Numbered from the stretch's first letter, positions 34,017-43,400 are shown. The stretch: 64,000 bases of DNA from Mycobacterium sp. (GCA_016197405.1 JACPVR010000023.1:186001-250000); one strand, 5' to 3'. Notes: a model not told the origin generated them from the sequence alone. Translations and numbers: made by a program.

Positions 34017-34738
34017 CGGCAAGCCAGCAGGCGGCCGACGACGACACCGGCCGGTCGCGGCGCGCCATTCTCGACGCGCTCGGCGTCGAACTCGCCGACG
34101 ACCTGCTGACGTTGGCGCTGACGCACCGCAGCTACGCCTATGAGCACGGCGGACTGCCGACCAATGAGCGCCTGGAGTTTCTCGGTGACGCCGTACTGGA
34201 ACTGACCGTCACCGACGTGCTGTTCCACCGGCACCCCGAACGCTCCGAGGGCGACCTGGCCAAGCTGCGTTCCAGCGTCGTCAACACCCAGGCGCTGGCC
34301 GATGTCGCACGTAATTTCACCGCCGACGGGCTGGGTGCGCACCTGCTGCTGGGACGCGGCGAGCTCAATTCCGGCGGTGCGGACAAATCGAGCATCCTGG
34401 CCGACGGTATGGAGTCGCTGCTGGGCGCGGTGTACCTGCAGGACGGTATCGACATTGCCCGCGAGGTCATCCTGCGGCTCTTCGGCGACCTGCTGGATAC
34501 CGCGCCGACACTGGGCGCGGGGCTGGACTGGAAGTCCAGCCTGCAGGAACTGACCGCAGCCCGTGGTCTGGGCGCGCCCACCTACCTGATCACCTCGACC
34601 GGACCCGAGCACGACAAGCGTTTCCGCGCCACGGTGGTGGTGACCGATATCGAGTACGGCACCGGTATCGGCCGCACCAAGAAAGAGGCCGAGCAGAAGG
34701 CGGCGGCCGCGGCGTGGACGGCACTCGACGAAGCGTGA
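34013..34738 (+). CDS. rnc: Ribonuclease III
   Basis: Double-strand-specific endoribonuclease for rRNA and mRNA processing. It has 241 aa with the catalytic signature NERLEFLGD at residues 51-59, the second acidic site DGMESLLGAVYLQ, and a C-terminal dsRNA-binding domain (DWKSSLQELTAARG..., GRTKKEAEQKAAAAAW). GTG 34013 overlaps the DUF177 stop. mutM follows after eight bases. Corresponds to Rv2925c. Confidence 0.97.
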   Translation: MTASQQAADDDTGRSRRAILDALGVELADDLLTLALTHRSYAYEHGGLPTNERLEFLGDAVLELTVTDVLFHRHPERSEGDLAKLRSSVVNTQALADVARNFTADGLGAHLLLGRGELNSGGADKSSILADGMESLLGAVYLQDGIDIAREVILRLFGDLLDTAPTLGAGLDWKSSLQELTAARGLGAPTYLITSTGPEHDKRFRATVVVTDIEYGTGIGRTKKEAEQKAAAAAWTALDEA

Positions 34739-34746
34739 GCCGCTAG

Positions 34747-35598
34747 ATGCCCGAACTGCCCGAGGTCGAGGTGGTGCGACGGGGCCTGCAGGAACACCTG
34801 GCCGGCCACACCATCACCGCGGTGCGGGTCGCGCACCCGCGGGCGGTCCGCAGGCATGAGGCCGGCCCCGCCGACCTGACGGCCCGGTTGCTCGACGCGC
34901 GTATCAGCGGTACCGGCCGGCGCGGCAAATACCTGTGGTTGCTGCTCGACGATGGTGACCAGGCGCTGGTGGTGCACCTCGGCATGAGCGGGCAGATGCT
35001 GCTGGGCCCGGTGCCGCGCACCGACCATGTGCGCATCGCCGCGGTTCTCGACGACGGCACCGCGCTGAGTTTCGTCGACCAGCGCACGTTCGGCGGCTGG
35101 ATGCTCAGCGATGTCGTCGAGGTCGACGGCAGTGCCGTGCCGGTGCCGGTGGCCCATATCGCCCGTGATCCGCTGGATCCGCTGTTCGACCGCGATGCGG
35201 TGGTGAAAGTGTTGCGCGGCAAGCATTCCGAGATTAAACGACAGCTGCTCGACCAGACGGTGGTCTCCGGTATCGGCAATATCTATGCCGACGAGGCGTT
35301 GTGGCGCGCCAAGATCAACGGTGCCCGGTTGGCATCGGAGCTGACCAAACCCAAGCTGGCCGCGCTGCTGGACTTCGCCGCCGAGGTGATGACCGAGGCG
35401 CTCGGTCAGGGCGGTACCTCGTTCGACTCGCTCTATGTCAATGTCAACGGCGAATCCGGATACTTCGACCGGTCCCTGGACGCCTACGGCCGCGAAGGCG
35501 AACCGTGCCGCCGGTGCGGTTCGGTAATGCGCCGGGAGAAGTTCATGAACCGGTCCTCGTTCTACTGCCCGAAATGCCAGCCGCGCCCACGCGGTTAA
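34747..35598 (+). CDS. mutM: Formamidopyrimidine-DNA glycosylase
   Basis: Bifunctional glycosylase/AP lyase for 8-oxoguanine and FapyG. It has 283 aa with the catalytic N-terminus MPELPEVEVVRRGL (Pro2, Glu3), the HLGMSGQML motif, DQRTFGGWML, and a C-terminal zinc finger (CRRCGSVMRREKFMNRSSFY with final CPKC). The set is complete, so it should be active. It lies in the rnc-mutM-OsmC-acyP-smc gene string. Corresponds to Rv2924c. Together with mutT1 and ung it covers oxidised and deaminated bases. Confidence 0.97.
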   Translation: MPELPEVEVVRRGLQEHLAGHTITAVRVAHPRAVRRHEAGPADLTARLLDARISGTGRRGKYLWLLLDDGDQALVVHLGMSGQMLLGPVPRTDHVRIAAVLDDGTALSFVDQRTFGGWMLSDVVEVDGSAVPVPVAHIARDPLDPLFDRDAVVKVLRGKHSEIKRQLLDQTVVSGIGNIYADEALWRAKINGARLASELTKPKLAALLDFAAEVMTEALGQGGTSFDSLYVNVNGESGYFDRSLDAYGREGEPCRRCGSVMRREKFMNRSSFYCPKCQPRPRG

Positions 35599-35609
35599 CC
35601 CAACAGACG

Positions 35610-35667
35610 CGAGCGCGCGTGTCTGTACAGCGACACGCCGCTTGATGCGTACAAAAGCGTGCGCTCG
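35610..35667. repeat. Structured intergenic element with nested inverted repeats
   Basis: In the 91-bp mutM-OsmC gap, CGAGCGC (35610-35616) pairs with GCGCTCG (35661-35667), and GCGTGTC (35617-35623) pairs with GACACGC (35632-35638). The left arms are contiguous, so an RNA could fold into a stacked structure. It may be a dispersed mycobacterial intergenic repeat or an operon-internal RNA element. Confidence 0.5.
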
Positions 35668-35689
35668 ACGATTCAGGAAAGGGACACCG

Positions 35690-36103
35690 ATGACCGAACT
35701 CTGGGTGGAACGAACCGGCACCCGCCGCTATACCGGGCGCAGTTCGCGCGGCGCCGAGGTGCTGATCGGTTCCGAGGATGTCGACGGCGTCTTCACCCCC
35801 GGCGAACTGCTGAAGATCGCACTCGCCGCATGCAGCGGTATGAGCAGTGACCATCCGCTGGCCCGTCGCCTCGGTGACGACTACCAGGCCACCGTGGAGG
35901 TGACCGGACCTCCGGACCGTGAGCAAGAGCGTTACCCGCTGCTCTCGGAGACGCTGCGGGTCGACCTGTCCGGGCTTTCCGAAGACGAGGCGCAGCGGCT
36001 CCGGCTGGTTGTCGAGCGCGCCATCGACCAGGTGTGCACCGTCGGGCGGACCCTCAAATCGGGTACCGAGGTCACCTTCGAGATTGCGGACAACCGCTCA
36101 TGA
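35690..36103 (+). CDS. OsmC/Ohr-family peroxidase-like protein
   Basis: 137 aa OsmC-fold protein. The two conserved cysteines are visible, Cys in LAACSGMSSDHPLA (about residue 45) and Cys in QVCTVGRTLKSG (about residue 115), consistent with thiol-dependent reduction of organic hydroperoxides. The start ATG 35690 follows AGGAAAGGG. The stop overlaps the acyP start by four bases. Corresponds to Rv2923c. Substrate not assignable from sequence. Confidence 0.88.
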   Translation: MTELWVERTGTRRYTGRSSRGAEVLIGSEDVDGVFTPGELLKIALAACSGMSSDHPLARRLGDDYQATVEVTGPPDREQERYPLLSETLRVDLSGLSEDEAQRLRLVVERAIDQVCTVGRTLKSGTEVTFEIADNRS

Positions 36104-36390
36104 CCGACCCGGCCGGACCGCAGGTCAGGCTGACCGCCTGGGTGCACGGCCGCGTGCAGGGTGTGGGCTTTCGCTGGTGGACCAGGGCGCGCGCACTCGA
36201 ACTGGGCCTGACCGGCTATGCCAAGAATCAGAACGACGGCCGAGTGCTGGTGATCGCGCAGGGTCCGCGCCGCGCCTGCGAGATGTTGCTGGAGCTGCTG
36301 GAAGCCGGCGGCACCCCCGGTGATGTCGACACCGTGGTGTCGGACTGGTCGGAGAATGTCGAACCGATGAAGGGTTTCGAAGAGCGCTGA
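36100..36390 (+). CDS. acyP: Acylphosphatase
   Basis: 96 aa, typical for the family. The phosphate-binding signature GRVQGVGFRWWTRARALELG (catalytic Arg) and the GYAKNQNDGRV motif (catalytic Asn) are intact. It hydrolyses acyl phosphates such as carbamoyl phosphate. ATGA overlap with the OsmC gene. Corresponds to Rv2922A. smc follows after 62 bp with its own promoter-like hexamer. Confidence 0.95.
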   Translation: MTDPAGPQVRLTAWVHGRVQGVGFRWWTRARALELGLTGYAKNQNDGRVLVIAQGPRRACEMLLELLEAGGTPGDVDTVVSDWSENVEPMKGFEER

Positions 36391-36438
36391 CCCGCGACGA
36401 AAGGGCCCAGGCTCCGCGATAGGGCGGCCCGTCGCCGG

Positions 36439-36444
36439 TACGCT
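36439..36444 (+). promoter_or_regulatory. Candidate -10 box for leaderless smc
   Basis: TACGCT in GCCGGTACGCTGG lies eight bases before ATG 36453. The same 13-mer occurs at about 23960 upstream of dsbA. No ribosome-binding site precedes the smc ATG. Confidence 0.45.
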
Positions 36445-36452
36445 GGCACGCC

Positions 36453-39400
36453 ATGCACCTCAAGAGTCTGACGCTCAAGGGCTTCAAGTCCTTCGCGTCG
36501 CCGACGACTCTGCGCTTCGAGCCCGGTATCACCGCTGTCGTCGGACCCAACGGTTCCGGTAAATCGAACGTGGTCGACGCTCTGGCCTGGGTGATGGGCG
36601 AGCAGGGCGCCAAGACGCTGCGCGGCGGCAAGATGGAAGACGTCATCTTCGCCGGCACGTCATCGCGTGCGCCCCTGGGGCGCGCAGAGGTCACCGTGAC
36701 GATCGACAACTCCGATAACGCGCTGCCCATCGAGTACTCCGAGGTCTCGATCACCCGCCGGATGTTCCGCGACGGCGCCGGCGAGTACGAGATCAACGGC
36801 TCCAGCTGCCGGTTGATGGATGTCCAGGAACTGCTCAGCGACTCCGGTATCGGCCGTGAGATGCACGTCATCGTCGGGCAGGGCCGGCTCAGCCAGATCC
36901 TGGAATCGCGTCCCGAGGACCGTCGAGCCTTCATCGAGGAGGCCGCCGGTGTGCTCAAACATCGCAAACGCAAGGAAAAAGCGGTCCGCAAGCTCGATTC
37001 GATGTCGGCCAACCTCGCCCGCCTGACCGATCTGACCACCGAGCTGCGCCGTCAGCTCAAACCGTTGGGCCGGCAGGCCGAAATGGCCCGTCGCGCCGCG
37101 ACCATCCAGGCCGACCTGCGTGATGCCCGGTTGCGGCTGGCCGCCGACGACCTGGTGCACCGGCAGGCCGAGTTCGAGGGTGTCGGCGGGACCGAGGCGG
37201 CGTTGCGCAAGGAATACGAGGATTCGGTCGAGGCCGCGGCCCGGGCTGCCGAGGAGCTCGCCACCCATGAGGCCGCGGTCGCCACGCTGTCCGGGCGGGC
37301 CGAGAAGGCCCAGCAGAGCTGGTTTGCGTTGTCGGCGCTGGCCGAGCGCGTCAGTGCGACGGTCCGGATCGCCCGTGAACGGGCCCAGCTGCTGGAAGCC
37401 GACGCCCAGGAGGAGATCGCCGCCGGCGGCCCGGACCCCGACGCGCTGGAAGCCCAGGCCGAGGAGGTGGCCGCGCGCGAGCAGGAGCTGCTCGCCGAGC
37501 TGGCCCAGTCGCGGGCCCGCCTCGAGGCGGCCCGCACCGAACTGGCCGAGGCCGAACGCATCGCCGCCGAGGCCGAACGCGCTCACGTGGCCGCGGTGCG
37601 CGCCGAGGACGACCGCCGGGAGGGACTGGCCCGGCTTTCCGGGCAGGTCGAGACCATGCGGGCCCGCGTCGAGTCGATCGACGAACGGTTGGCCCGGATG
37701 TCGGAAGGCATCGAGGAGGCCGCCGAGCGGGCGCAGCAGGCGCAGGCCGCCTTCGAGGGTGTGCAGGGCCGGGTCGGCGAACTCGACCAGAGCGAGGTCG
37801 GCCTCGACGACCACCACGACCGGACGGTGGCCGCACTGCGGATGGCCGACGAGCGGGTCGCCGAGTTGCAGGCCGCCGAGCGCGGTGCCGAGAAGCAGGT
37901 GGCGTCGCTGCGGGCGCGTATCGAGGCGCTCGAAGTGGGCCTGGAACGCCGCGACGGAGCCGCGTGGCTTGTCGAAAATCGCAGTGACGCAGGGCTTTTC
38001 GGTACGATCGCCAAGCTGGTCGGAGTGTCTTCGGGCTACGAGACGGCGCTGGCGGCGGTGCTCGGCACGGCCGCCGACGCGGTGGCCGCCGACGACTTCG
38101 GTGCGGCCCGCGCCGCGGTCGCGGCCCTCAAGGAGGCCGACGGCGGGCGGGCGGCCATCATGCTCGGTGACTGGCCGGTGCGTCAGTCGCGGGTGCGCGA
38201 CGGTGTGGTGCTGCCGGCGACGGCCAGATGGGCCCTGGATCTGGTGCACGCTCCCGACCGGCTGCGCGGTGCGCTCAGTGCGCTGCTGACCGATGTGGTC
38301 GTCGTCGAAGACCTGGGTGAGGCCCTGGAGCTGGTGTCGGCACACGACGGTCTGCGCGCGGTGACCGTCGACGGTGACCTGGTCGGTCCGGGCTGGGTCA
38401 GCGGTGGCTCCGACCGCAAGCCGAGCACCCTGGAACTGGCATCGGCGATCGCCAAGGCTCGCTCGGAGCTGGCCGAGGTCGAGACGCGCGGCGCCGAACT
38501 CACCGCGGCGCTATCCGGCGCTATGACCGAACAGAAGGCCCGCCAGGACGCCGCCGAGCAGGCGCTGGCGGCACTCAACGAATCCGATGCAGCGATATCG
38601 CAGATCTACGAGACGCTGGGGCGGCTCGGGCACGAGGCGCGGACCGCCGAGGGGGAGTGGCGGCGTCAGCTGCGCCACCGCGACGAGTTGGAGACCAGCC
38701 GTCAGCAGACCGTCACCGAACTCAGTGAGCTGGAGAGCCGGTTGCGCAATGCGGAGGAGACGCCCGCGGAATCGGCCGACGAACCGGTCGACCGGCAGCG
38801 TTTCACCGCGATCGCCGAGGCGGCGCGCTCGGCGGAGGTCGAGGCCAGGCTCTCGGTGCGCACCGCCGAGGAGCGCGCCAATGCCGTTCGGGGCCGGGCG
38901 GATTCACTGCGACGCTCGGCCGCAGCCGAACGTGAGGCACGGGTGCGTGCGGCCCGTGCGCGGGCCGCACGGGCACATGCCGCCGAGGTCGCCGCGGCCG
39001 TTGCCGAATCGGGCCGCCTGGTCGCAGAACGGCTCGCGGTGGTGGTGGGCGTCGCATCGCGTGCCCGCGATCAGCTCGCGGCCGAACGCCAGCGGCGGGC
39101 TGCCGCGATGACCGCCGCGCGCACCGAGGTCGACGCGCTCAACCACCGCATCGCCGCGGTGACCGACTCGCTGCACCGCGACGAGGTCGCCAAGGCACAG
39201 GCGGCGTTGCGGCTCGAACAGCTCGAGCAGATGGTGCTCGAACAGTTCGGTATGGCCGTGGCCGATCTGGTCGCCGAGTACGGGCCCGAGGTGGCGTTGC
39301 CGCCGTCGGAACTCGAGGTCGCCGAATACGAGCAGGCCCGCGAACGCGGCGAGCAGGTGACCGCGCCCGCGCCGATGCCGTTCGACCGGCCCACCCAGGA

Positions 39401-40058
39401 ACGGCGGGCCAAACGCGCCGAACGTGAACTCGCCGAGCTGGGCCGGGTGAACCCGCTGGCATTGGAGGAGTTCGCCGCGCTCGAGGAGCGCTACAACTTC
39501 CTGTCCACGCAGCTGGAGGACGTCAAGGCCGCGCGCAAGGATCTGCTCGACGTCGTCGAAGAGGTCGACGCCCGCATCCTGACGGTGTTCGCCGAGGCAT
39601 ACGCCGATGTCGAGCGCGAGTTCAGCCAGGTTTTCGCCTCACTGTTCCCCGGCGGCGAGGGCCGGCTCCTGCTGACCGACCCGTCGGACATGCTGACAAC
39701 CGGTGTCGAGGTGGAGGCCCGCCCGCCCGGTAAGAAGGTCAAGAGGTTGTCGCTGCTGTCCGGCGGCGAGAAGTCGCTGACCGCGGTCGCGATGCTGGTG
39801 GCGATATTCCGGGCCCGGCCGTCGCCGTTCTACATCATGGACGAGGTCGAGGCCGCGCTCGACGATGTCAACCTGCGTCGCCTGCTGGGTCTTTTCGAGC
39901 AGCTGCGGGAGCATTCACAGCTGCTGGTCATCACGCACCAGAAGCCCACCATGGAGATCGCCGACGCGCTGTACGGCGTCACCATGCAGGGCGACGGCAT
40001 CACCCAGGTCATCTCGCAACGGTTGCGCGGCGAGCAACTGGTCGGCACCGGGGGCTGA
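36453..40058 (+). CDS. smc: Chromosome segregation protein SMC
   Basis: 1201 aa, full length. N-terminal Walker A GPNGSGKSNV at residues 31-40, a long coiled coil interrupted by the hinge (about residues 510-660, GLFGTIAKLVGVSSGYETAL), a second coiled coil, and the C-terminal ABC signature LSGGEKSLTA (about 1100) with Walker B FYIMDEVEAALDD (about 1125). Organises and compacts the origin region with ScpA/B. The long coiled-coil coding stretch generates large open antisense frames that are not genes. ftsY follows after 49 bp. Corresponds to Rv2922c. Confidence 0.98.
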   Translation: MHLKSLTLKGFKSFASPTTLRFEPGITAVVGPNGSGKSNVVDALAWVMGEQGAKTLRGGKMEDVIFAGTSSRAPLGRAEVTVTIDNSDNALPIEYSEVSITRRMFRDGAGEYEINGSSCRLMDVQELLSDSGIGREMHVIVGQGRLSQILESRPEDRRAFIEEAAGVLKHRKRKEKAVRKLDSMSANLARLTDLTTELRRQLKPLGRQAEMARRAATIQADLRDARLRLAADDLVHRQAEFEGVGGTEAALRKEYEDSVEAAARAAEELATHEAAVATLSGRAEKAQQSWFALSALAERVSATVRIARERAQLLEADAQEEIAAGGPDPDALEAQAEEVAAREQELLAELAQSRARLEAARTELAEAERIAAEAERAHVAAVRAEDDRREGLARLSGQVETMRARVESIDERLARMSEGIEEAAERAQQAQAAFEGVQGRVGELDQSEVGLDDHHDRTVAALRMADERVAELQAAERGAEKQVASLRARIEALEVGLERRDGAAWLVENRSDAGLFGTIAKLVGVSSGYETALAAVLGTAADAVAADDFGAARAAVAALKEADGGRAAIMLGDWPVRQSRVRDGVVLPATARWALDLVHAPDRLRGALSALLTDVVVVEDLGEALELVSAHDGLRAVTVDGDLVGPGWVSGGSDRKPSTLELASAIAKARSELAEVETRGAELTAALSGAMTEQKARQDAAEQALAALNESDAAISQIYETLGRLGHEARTAEGEWRRQLRHRDELETSRQQTVTELSELESRLRNAEETPAESADEPVDRQRFTAIAEAARSAEVEARLSVRTAEERANAVRGRADSLRRSAAAEREARVRAARARAARAHAAEVAAAVAESGRLVAERLAVVVGVASRARDQLAAERQRRAAAMTAARTEVDALNHRIAAVTDSLHRDEVAKAQAALRLEQLEQMVLEQFGMAVADLVAEYGPEVALPPSELEVAEYEQARERGEQVTAPAPMPFDRPTQERRAKRAERELAELGRVNPLALEEFAALEERYNFLSTQLEDVKAARKDLLDVVEEVDARILTVFAEAYADVEREFSQVFASLFPGGEGRLLLTDPSDMLTTGVEVEARPPGKKVKRLSLLSGGEKSLTAVAMLVAIFRARPSPFYIMDEVEAALDDVNLRRLLGLFEQLREHSQLLVITHQKPTMEIADALYGVTMQGDGITQVISQRLRGEQLVGTGG

Positions 40059-40107
40059 ATCCGCACACCCGTCGGGCCGGGTTGGCCGCCGATGAAACAA
40101 TGACCGG

Positions 40108-41454
40108 GTGTCACAAGGTCTGTGGATCGCCTTAGCGGTCATCGCTGTCGTCGTACTGGTCCTCCTCGTCGTGGGGCTGGTGCGTTTTCGGCGGTCCCGG
40201 ATCAGCCTGGCGCCGCCGGCCGATGAGGCCAAACCGCTCGACCGCTCCGGTGGATATACGGCGTCCTCGGGTATCACGTTCAGCCGGACCGAGGATCGGG
40301 TCGAGACCCTGCCGACCGTCGGCGACGACGCCGAGGTGCCGCGGGACGCGCCCAAACGCACCATCGCCAATGTCGAGCTGCCCGAACCGGACCTGATCAC
40401 GCCGCTGCCCGAACCCGTCACCGAGGCCGAGCCGCAACCCGAGGCCGAGCCGCAACCCGAGCCTGAGCCGCAACCCGAGCCCGAGCCAGAACCCGAGCCG
40501 GAACCGGCGTCCGAACCGCAGCTCGACACCATCGCACCGACCGAGGGCCGTCTGGAACGGCTGCGCGGCCGGTTGGCGAAATCGCAGAACACACTGGGCC
40601 GCAGCGTGCTGGGCCTGCTCGGTGGTGGCGACCTGGACGAGGCGTCCTGGGAGGAGATCGAGGACACGCTGCTGATCGCCGATCTCGGCCCCACCGTGAC
40701 GGCCTCGGTGATGACGCGGCTGCGCAGCAAGATGGCCGCCAGCGCGGTGCGCACCGGTGCGGAAGCGCGCGCAGTACTGCGTGAGGCGCTCATCGCCGAG
40801 CTGCACCCGGAGTTGGACCGCTCGATCAAGGCGCTGCCTCACGACGACGCCCCGTCGGTGTTGCTCGTCGTCGGTGTCAACGGAACCGGCAAGACCACCA
40901 CCGTCGGCAAGCTGGCGCGCGTCCTGGTGGCCGACGGTCGCCGCGTGGTGCTCGGCGCCGCCGACACCTTCCGCGCCGCCGCTGCCGAGCAGCTGCAGGC
41001 CTGGGCGTCCCGGGTGGGTGCCGAGGTGGTGCGCGGACCCGAGGGTGCCGATCCGGCGTCGGTGGCTTTCGACGCCGTCGACCGCGGTATCGCCTCGGGC
41101 GCCGATGTCGTGGTGATCGACACCGCGGGCCGGCTGCACACCAAGACCGGTCTGATGGACGAGCTCGGCAAGGTCAAGCGGGTGGTCGGCAAGCGCGCCA
41201 ACGTCGACGAGGTGCTGCTGGTGCTCGACGCCACCATCGGACAGAACGGGCTTGTGCAGGCGAAGGTTTTCGCCGAGGTCGTCGAGATCACCGGTCTGGT
41301 GCTGACCAAGCTCGACGGGACCGCCAAGGGCGGTATCGTTTTCCGTGTCCAGCAGGAGCTCGGAGTGCCGGTCAAACTGGTGGGTCTGGGCGAGGGACCG
41401 GACGACTTGGCGCCGTTCGAACCCGGCGCTTTCGTCGAGGCATTGTTGGGCTGA
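40108..41454 (+). CDS. ftsY: Signal recognition particle receptor FtsY
   Basis: Membrane-associated GTPase that docks SRP-ribosome complexes. It has 448 aa: a hydrophobic N-terminal segment (LWIALAVIAVVVLVLLVVGL) that could insert in the membrane, an acidic linker dominated by EP/QP repeats (about residues 95-135), then the NG domain with GVNGTGKTTTVGKLA (about residue 255), DTAGRLHTK and TKLDGTAKGG. Start is GTG 40108. The partner Ffh is encoded at 48321. Corresponds to Rv2921c. Confidence 0.97.
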   Translation: MSQGLWIALAVIAVVVLVLLVVGLVRFRRSRISLAPPADEAKPLDRSGGYTASSGITFSRTEDRVETLPTVGDDAEVPRDAPKRTIANVELPEPDLITPLPEPVTEAEPQPEAEPQPEPEPQPEPEPEPEPEPASEPQLDTIAPTEGRLERLRGRLAKSQNTLGRSVLGLLGGGDLDEASWEEIEDTLLIADLGPTVTASVMTRLRSKMAASAVRTGAEARAVLREALIAELHPELDRSIKALPHDDAPSVLLVVGVNGTGKTTTVGKLARVLVADGRRVVLGAADTFRAAAAEQLQAWASRVGAEVVRGPEGADPASVAFDAVDRGIASGADVVVIDTAGRLHTKTGLMDELGKVKRVVGKRANVDEVLLVLDATIGQNGLVQAKVFAEVVEITGLVLTKLDGTAKGGIVFRVQQELGVPVKLVGLGEGPDDLAPFEPGAFVEALLG

Positions 41455-41505
41455 AGTCCGCCGCGGGCGAATTGTACGCCGGGCTTCTGTGAGCTGAAAG
41501 GCCCT

Positions 41506-41533
41506 GTAATGCCTGGTGAAACACGAGCGTAAC
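41506..41533 (+). promoter_or_regulatory. Candidate GlnR-binding site upstream of amt
   Basis: GTAAT (41506-41510), GAAAC (41518-41522) and GTAAC (41529-41533) are spaced by 6-7 bases, close to the gTnAC-n6-GaAAC pattern of actinobacterial GlnR. It lies 120-150 bp before amt. GlnR control of amtB-glnK-glnD under nitrogen limitation is known in M. smegmatis. The remainder of 41455-41653 shows AGGAGG at 41639-41644 as the amt ribosome-binding site. Confidence 0.5.
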
Positions 41534-41653
41534 GCGAAGCGGATATCCGTTCACGTGGCGGAAACACATCAGAATCACCAACGAAACCGCTGCCCACGAA
41601 TCTTCTCGTGATGCCGATCCTGTCGGCGCACACTCCTAGGAGGTTCACACAAA

Positions 41654-43021
41654 GTGTTCTTAGCCTTACCAGACGACGCCTTTCTGCCCTTCGGGCCAGA
41701 CGGCCTCAGCGCAGGTGATACGGCGTGGGTAATCACGGCCACCGCCATGGTGTTGTTCATGACGCCCGGCCTGGCGTTCTTCTACGGCGGTCTGTCCCGG
41801 CAGAAGTCGGTCCTCAACATGATGATGATGTCCTTCGGCTCACTGGGCCTGGTCAGCGTCATCTACGTGCTGTGGGGCTATTCGATGTCCTTCGCCTCGG
41901 CGCACACCGGTGAGAAGGATATTGCCGGCATCTTCGACAACCCGTTCTCGCTGTTCGGCGTCAGCCAGCTGCTTGAGACCAAGGATCTCGGCGGCGGCTC
42001 CACCGGATACGTCTCCGGCGGTTTCGGCACCGTGCCTGCCATCATCTGGGTGGCTTTCCAGCTGACCTTCGCGGTCATCACCGTCGCTCTGATCAGCGGC
42101 TCGGTCGCCGAGCGCATGAAGTTCGGCACCTGGCTGGCCTTCGGCGGCATCTGGGTCACGCTGGTGTATTTCCCTCTGGCACACATGGTCTGGGGTGGTG
42201 GTCTGCTCTCCGGTAGTGGTGAGGGCATCGCGGCCAAGTTGTTCGGCGTCGACGAGGAAGGTGCTGCGAACGTCGCACCGATCGACTTCGCCGGTGGCAC
42301 GGTCGTCCACATCAACGCCGGTATGGCGGGCCTGGTGCTGGCGATCCTGCTCGGCAAGCGTGCCGGCTTCGGCAAGATGGCCTATCGCCCGCACAACGTG
42401 CCGTTCGTGTTGCTCGGCGCCTCGATCCTGTGGTTCGGCTGGTACGGCTTCAACGTCGGTTCCGAGGGCGCCGCGGACATGATCGCCGGTCAGGTCTTCG
42501 TCAACACCACCGCGGCCACCGCGGCGGCCATGCTGGCCTGGCTCGTCGTCGAGCGGATCCGTGACGGGCATGCCACCAGCGTGGGTGCCGCCTCCGGTAT
42601 CGTGGCGGGCTTGGTTGCCATCACTCCGGCGTGTGGTGCGCTGACACCGATCGGTTCCATCGGTCTCGGCGCCATCGCGGGCATCCTGTCGGCACTGGCG
42701 ATCGGCCTGAAGTACAAGCTGGGCTATGACGACTCGCTCGACGTCGTCGGTGTGCACCTGGTCGCCGGCCTGTGGGGCACCGTCGGTATCGGCTTCTTCG
42801 CCTGGTCGGCGGAGAGCCCGAAGGGCCTGCTGTACGGCGGCGATTACAAGCAACTCGTGGTCCAGATCGTGATCGCTTTGTCTGCCTTGATCTTCACCGG
42901 CATCATGACCCTGATCATCGCGTTTGTCGTCAAGCCGCTCGGCTGGCGGATCACCACGGAAGACGAGGACACCGGCATTGACGAGACCGAGCATGCGGAA
43001 ACTGCTTATGAACTCGCCTGA
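41654..43021 (+). CDS. amt: Ammonium transporter Amt
   Basis: 455 aa with about eleven membrane helices. Family signatures: MTPGLAFFYGGLSRQKSVLN at about residues 36-55, FAGGTVVHINAGMAGLVLA (pore His), and GVHLVAGLWGTVGIGFFAW (second pore His). Moves ammonium/ammonia into the cell. AGGAGG precedes GTG 41654. glnB follows after 40 bp, the classical amt-glnB pairing where PII blocks the channel. Corresponds to Rv2920c. Confidence 0.97.
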   Translation: MFLALPDDAFLPFGPDGLSAGDTAWVITATAMVLFMTPGLAFFYGGLSRQKSVLNMMMMSFGSLGLVSVIYVLWGYSMSFASAHTGEKDIAGIFDNPFSLFGVSQLLETKDLGGGSTGYVSGGFGTVPAIIWVAFQLTFAVITVALISGSVAERMKFGTWLAFGGIWVTLVYFPLAHMVWGGGLLSGSGEGIAAKLFGVDEEGAANVAPIDFAGGTVVHINAGMAGLVLAILLGKRAGFGKMAYRPHNVPFVLLGASILWFGWYGFNVGSEGAADMIAGQVFVNTTAATAAAMLAWLVVERIRDGHATSVGAASGIVAGLVAITPACGALTPIGSIGLGAIAGILSALAIGLKYKLGYDDSLDVVGVHLVAGLWGTVGIGFFAWSAESPKGLLYGGDYKQLVVQIVIALSALIFTGIMTLIIAFVVKPLGWRITTEDEDTGIDETEHAETAYELA

Positions 43022-43061
43022 TCGGGAACAATTGACAGCGTCTGGGAAAGGGCTCGACTAA

Positions 43062-43400
43062 ATGAAGCTGATCACCGCGATCGTCAAACCGTTCACACTC
43101 GAAGACGTCAAGACCGGTCTGGAGCAGACGGGTATCCTTGGGATGACCGTCAGCGAGGTCCAGGGCTACGGGCGCCAGAAGGGACACACCGAGGTTTACC
43201 GCGGCGCCGAGTACTCGGTGGATTTCGTCCCCAAGGTGCGTGTAGAGGTGGTGGTCGATGATTCCGCCGTGGACAAGGTGGTCGACGTCATCGTGCAGGC
43301 CGCCAGGACCGGAAAGATCGGCGACGGCAAGGTATGGGTCAGCCCGGTCGACACCGTCGTACGGGTCCGTACCGGTGAGCGCGGATCCGACGCACTCTGA
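43062..43400 (+). CDS. glnB: Nitrogen regulatory protein PII (GlnB/GlnK)
   Basis: 112 aa. The T-loop GYGRQKGHTEVYRGAEYSVD contains Tyr51, the residue adenylylated by GlnD in actinobacteria. The C-terminal signature GKIGDGKVWVSPVDTVVRVR is intact. Trimeric sensor of 2-oxoglutarate, ATP/ADP and nitrogen state. Lies between amt and glnD. Corresponds to Rv2919c. Confidence 0.98.
   Translation: MKLITAIVKPFTLEDVKTGLEQTGILGMTVSEVQGYGRQKGHTEVYRGAEYSVDFVPKVRVEVVVDDSAVDKVVDVIVQAARTGKIGDGKVWVSPVDTVVRVRTGERGSDAL

Noticed and set aside
36660..38345. 561-codon minus-strand frame inside smc
   Set aside because: Antisense shadow of the SMC coiled coil; Leu/Gly/Arg-rich with no recognisable fold or start signal.
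40425..40510. Short tandem repeat locus
   Set aside because: It encodes the EP/QP-rich acidic linker of FtsY, a normal feature of actinobacterial FtsY proteins.
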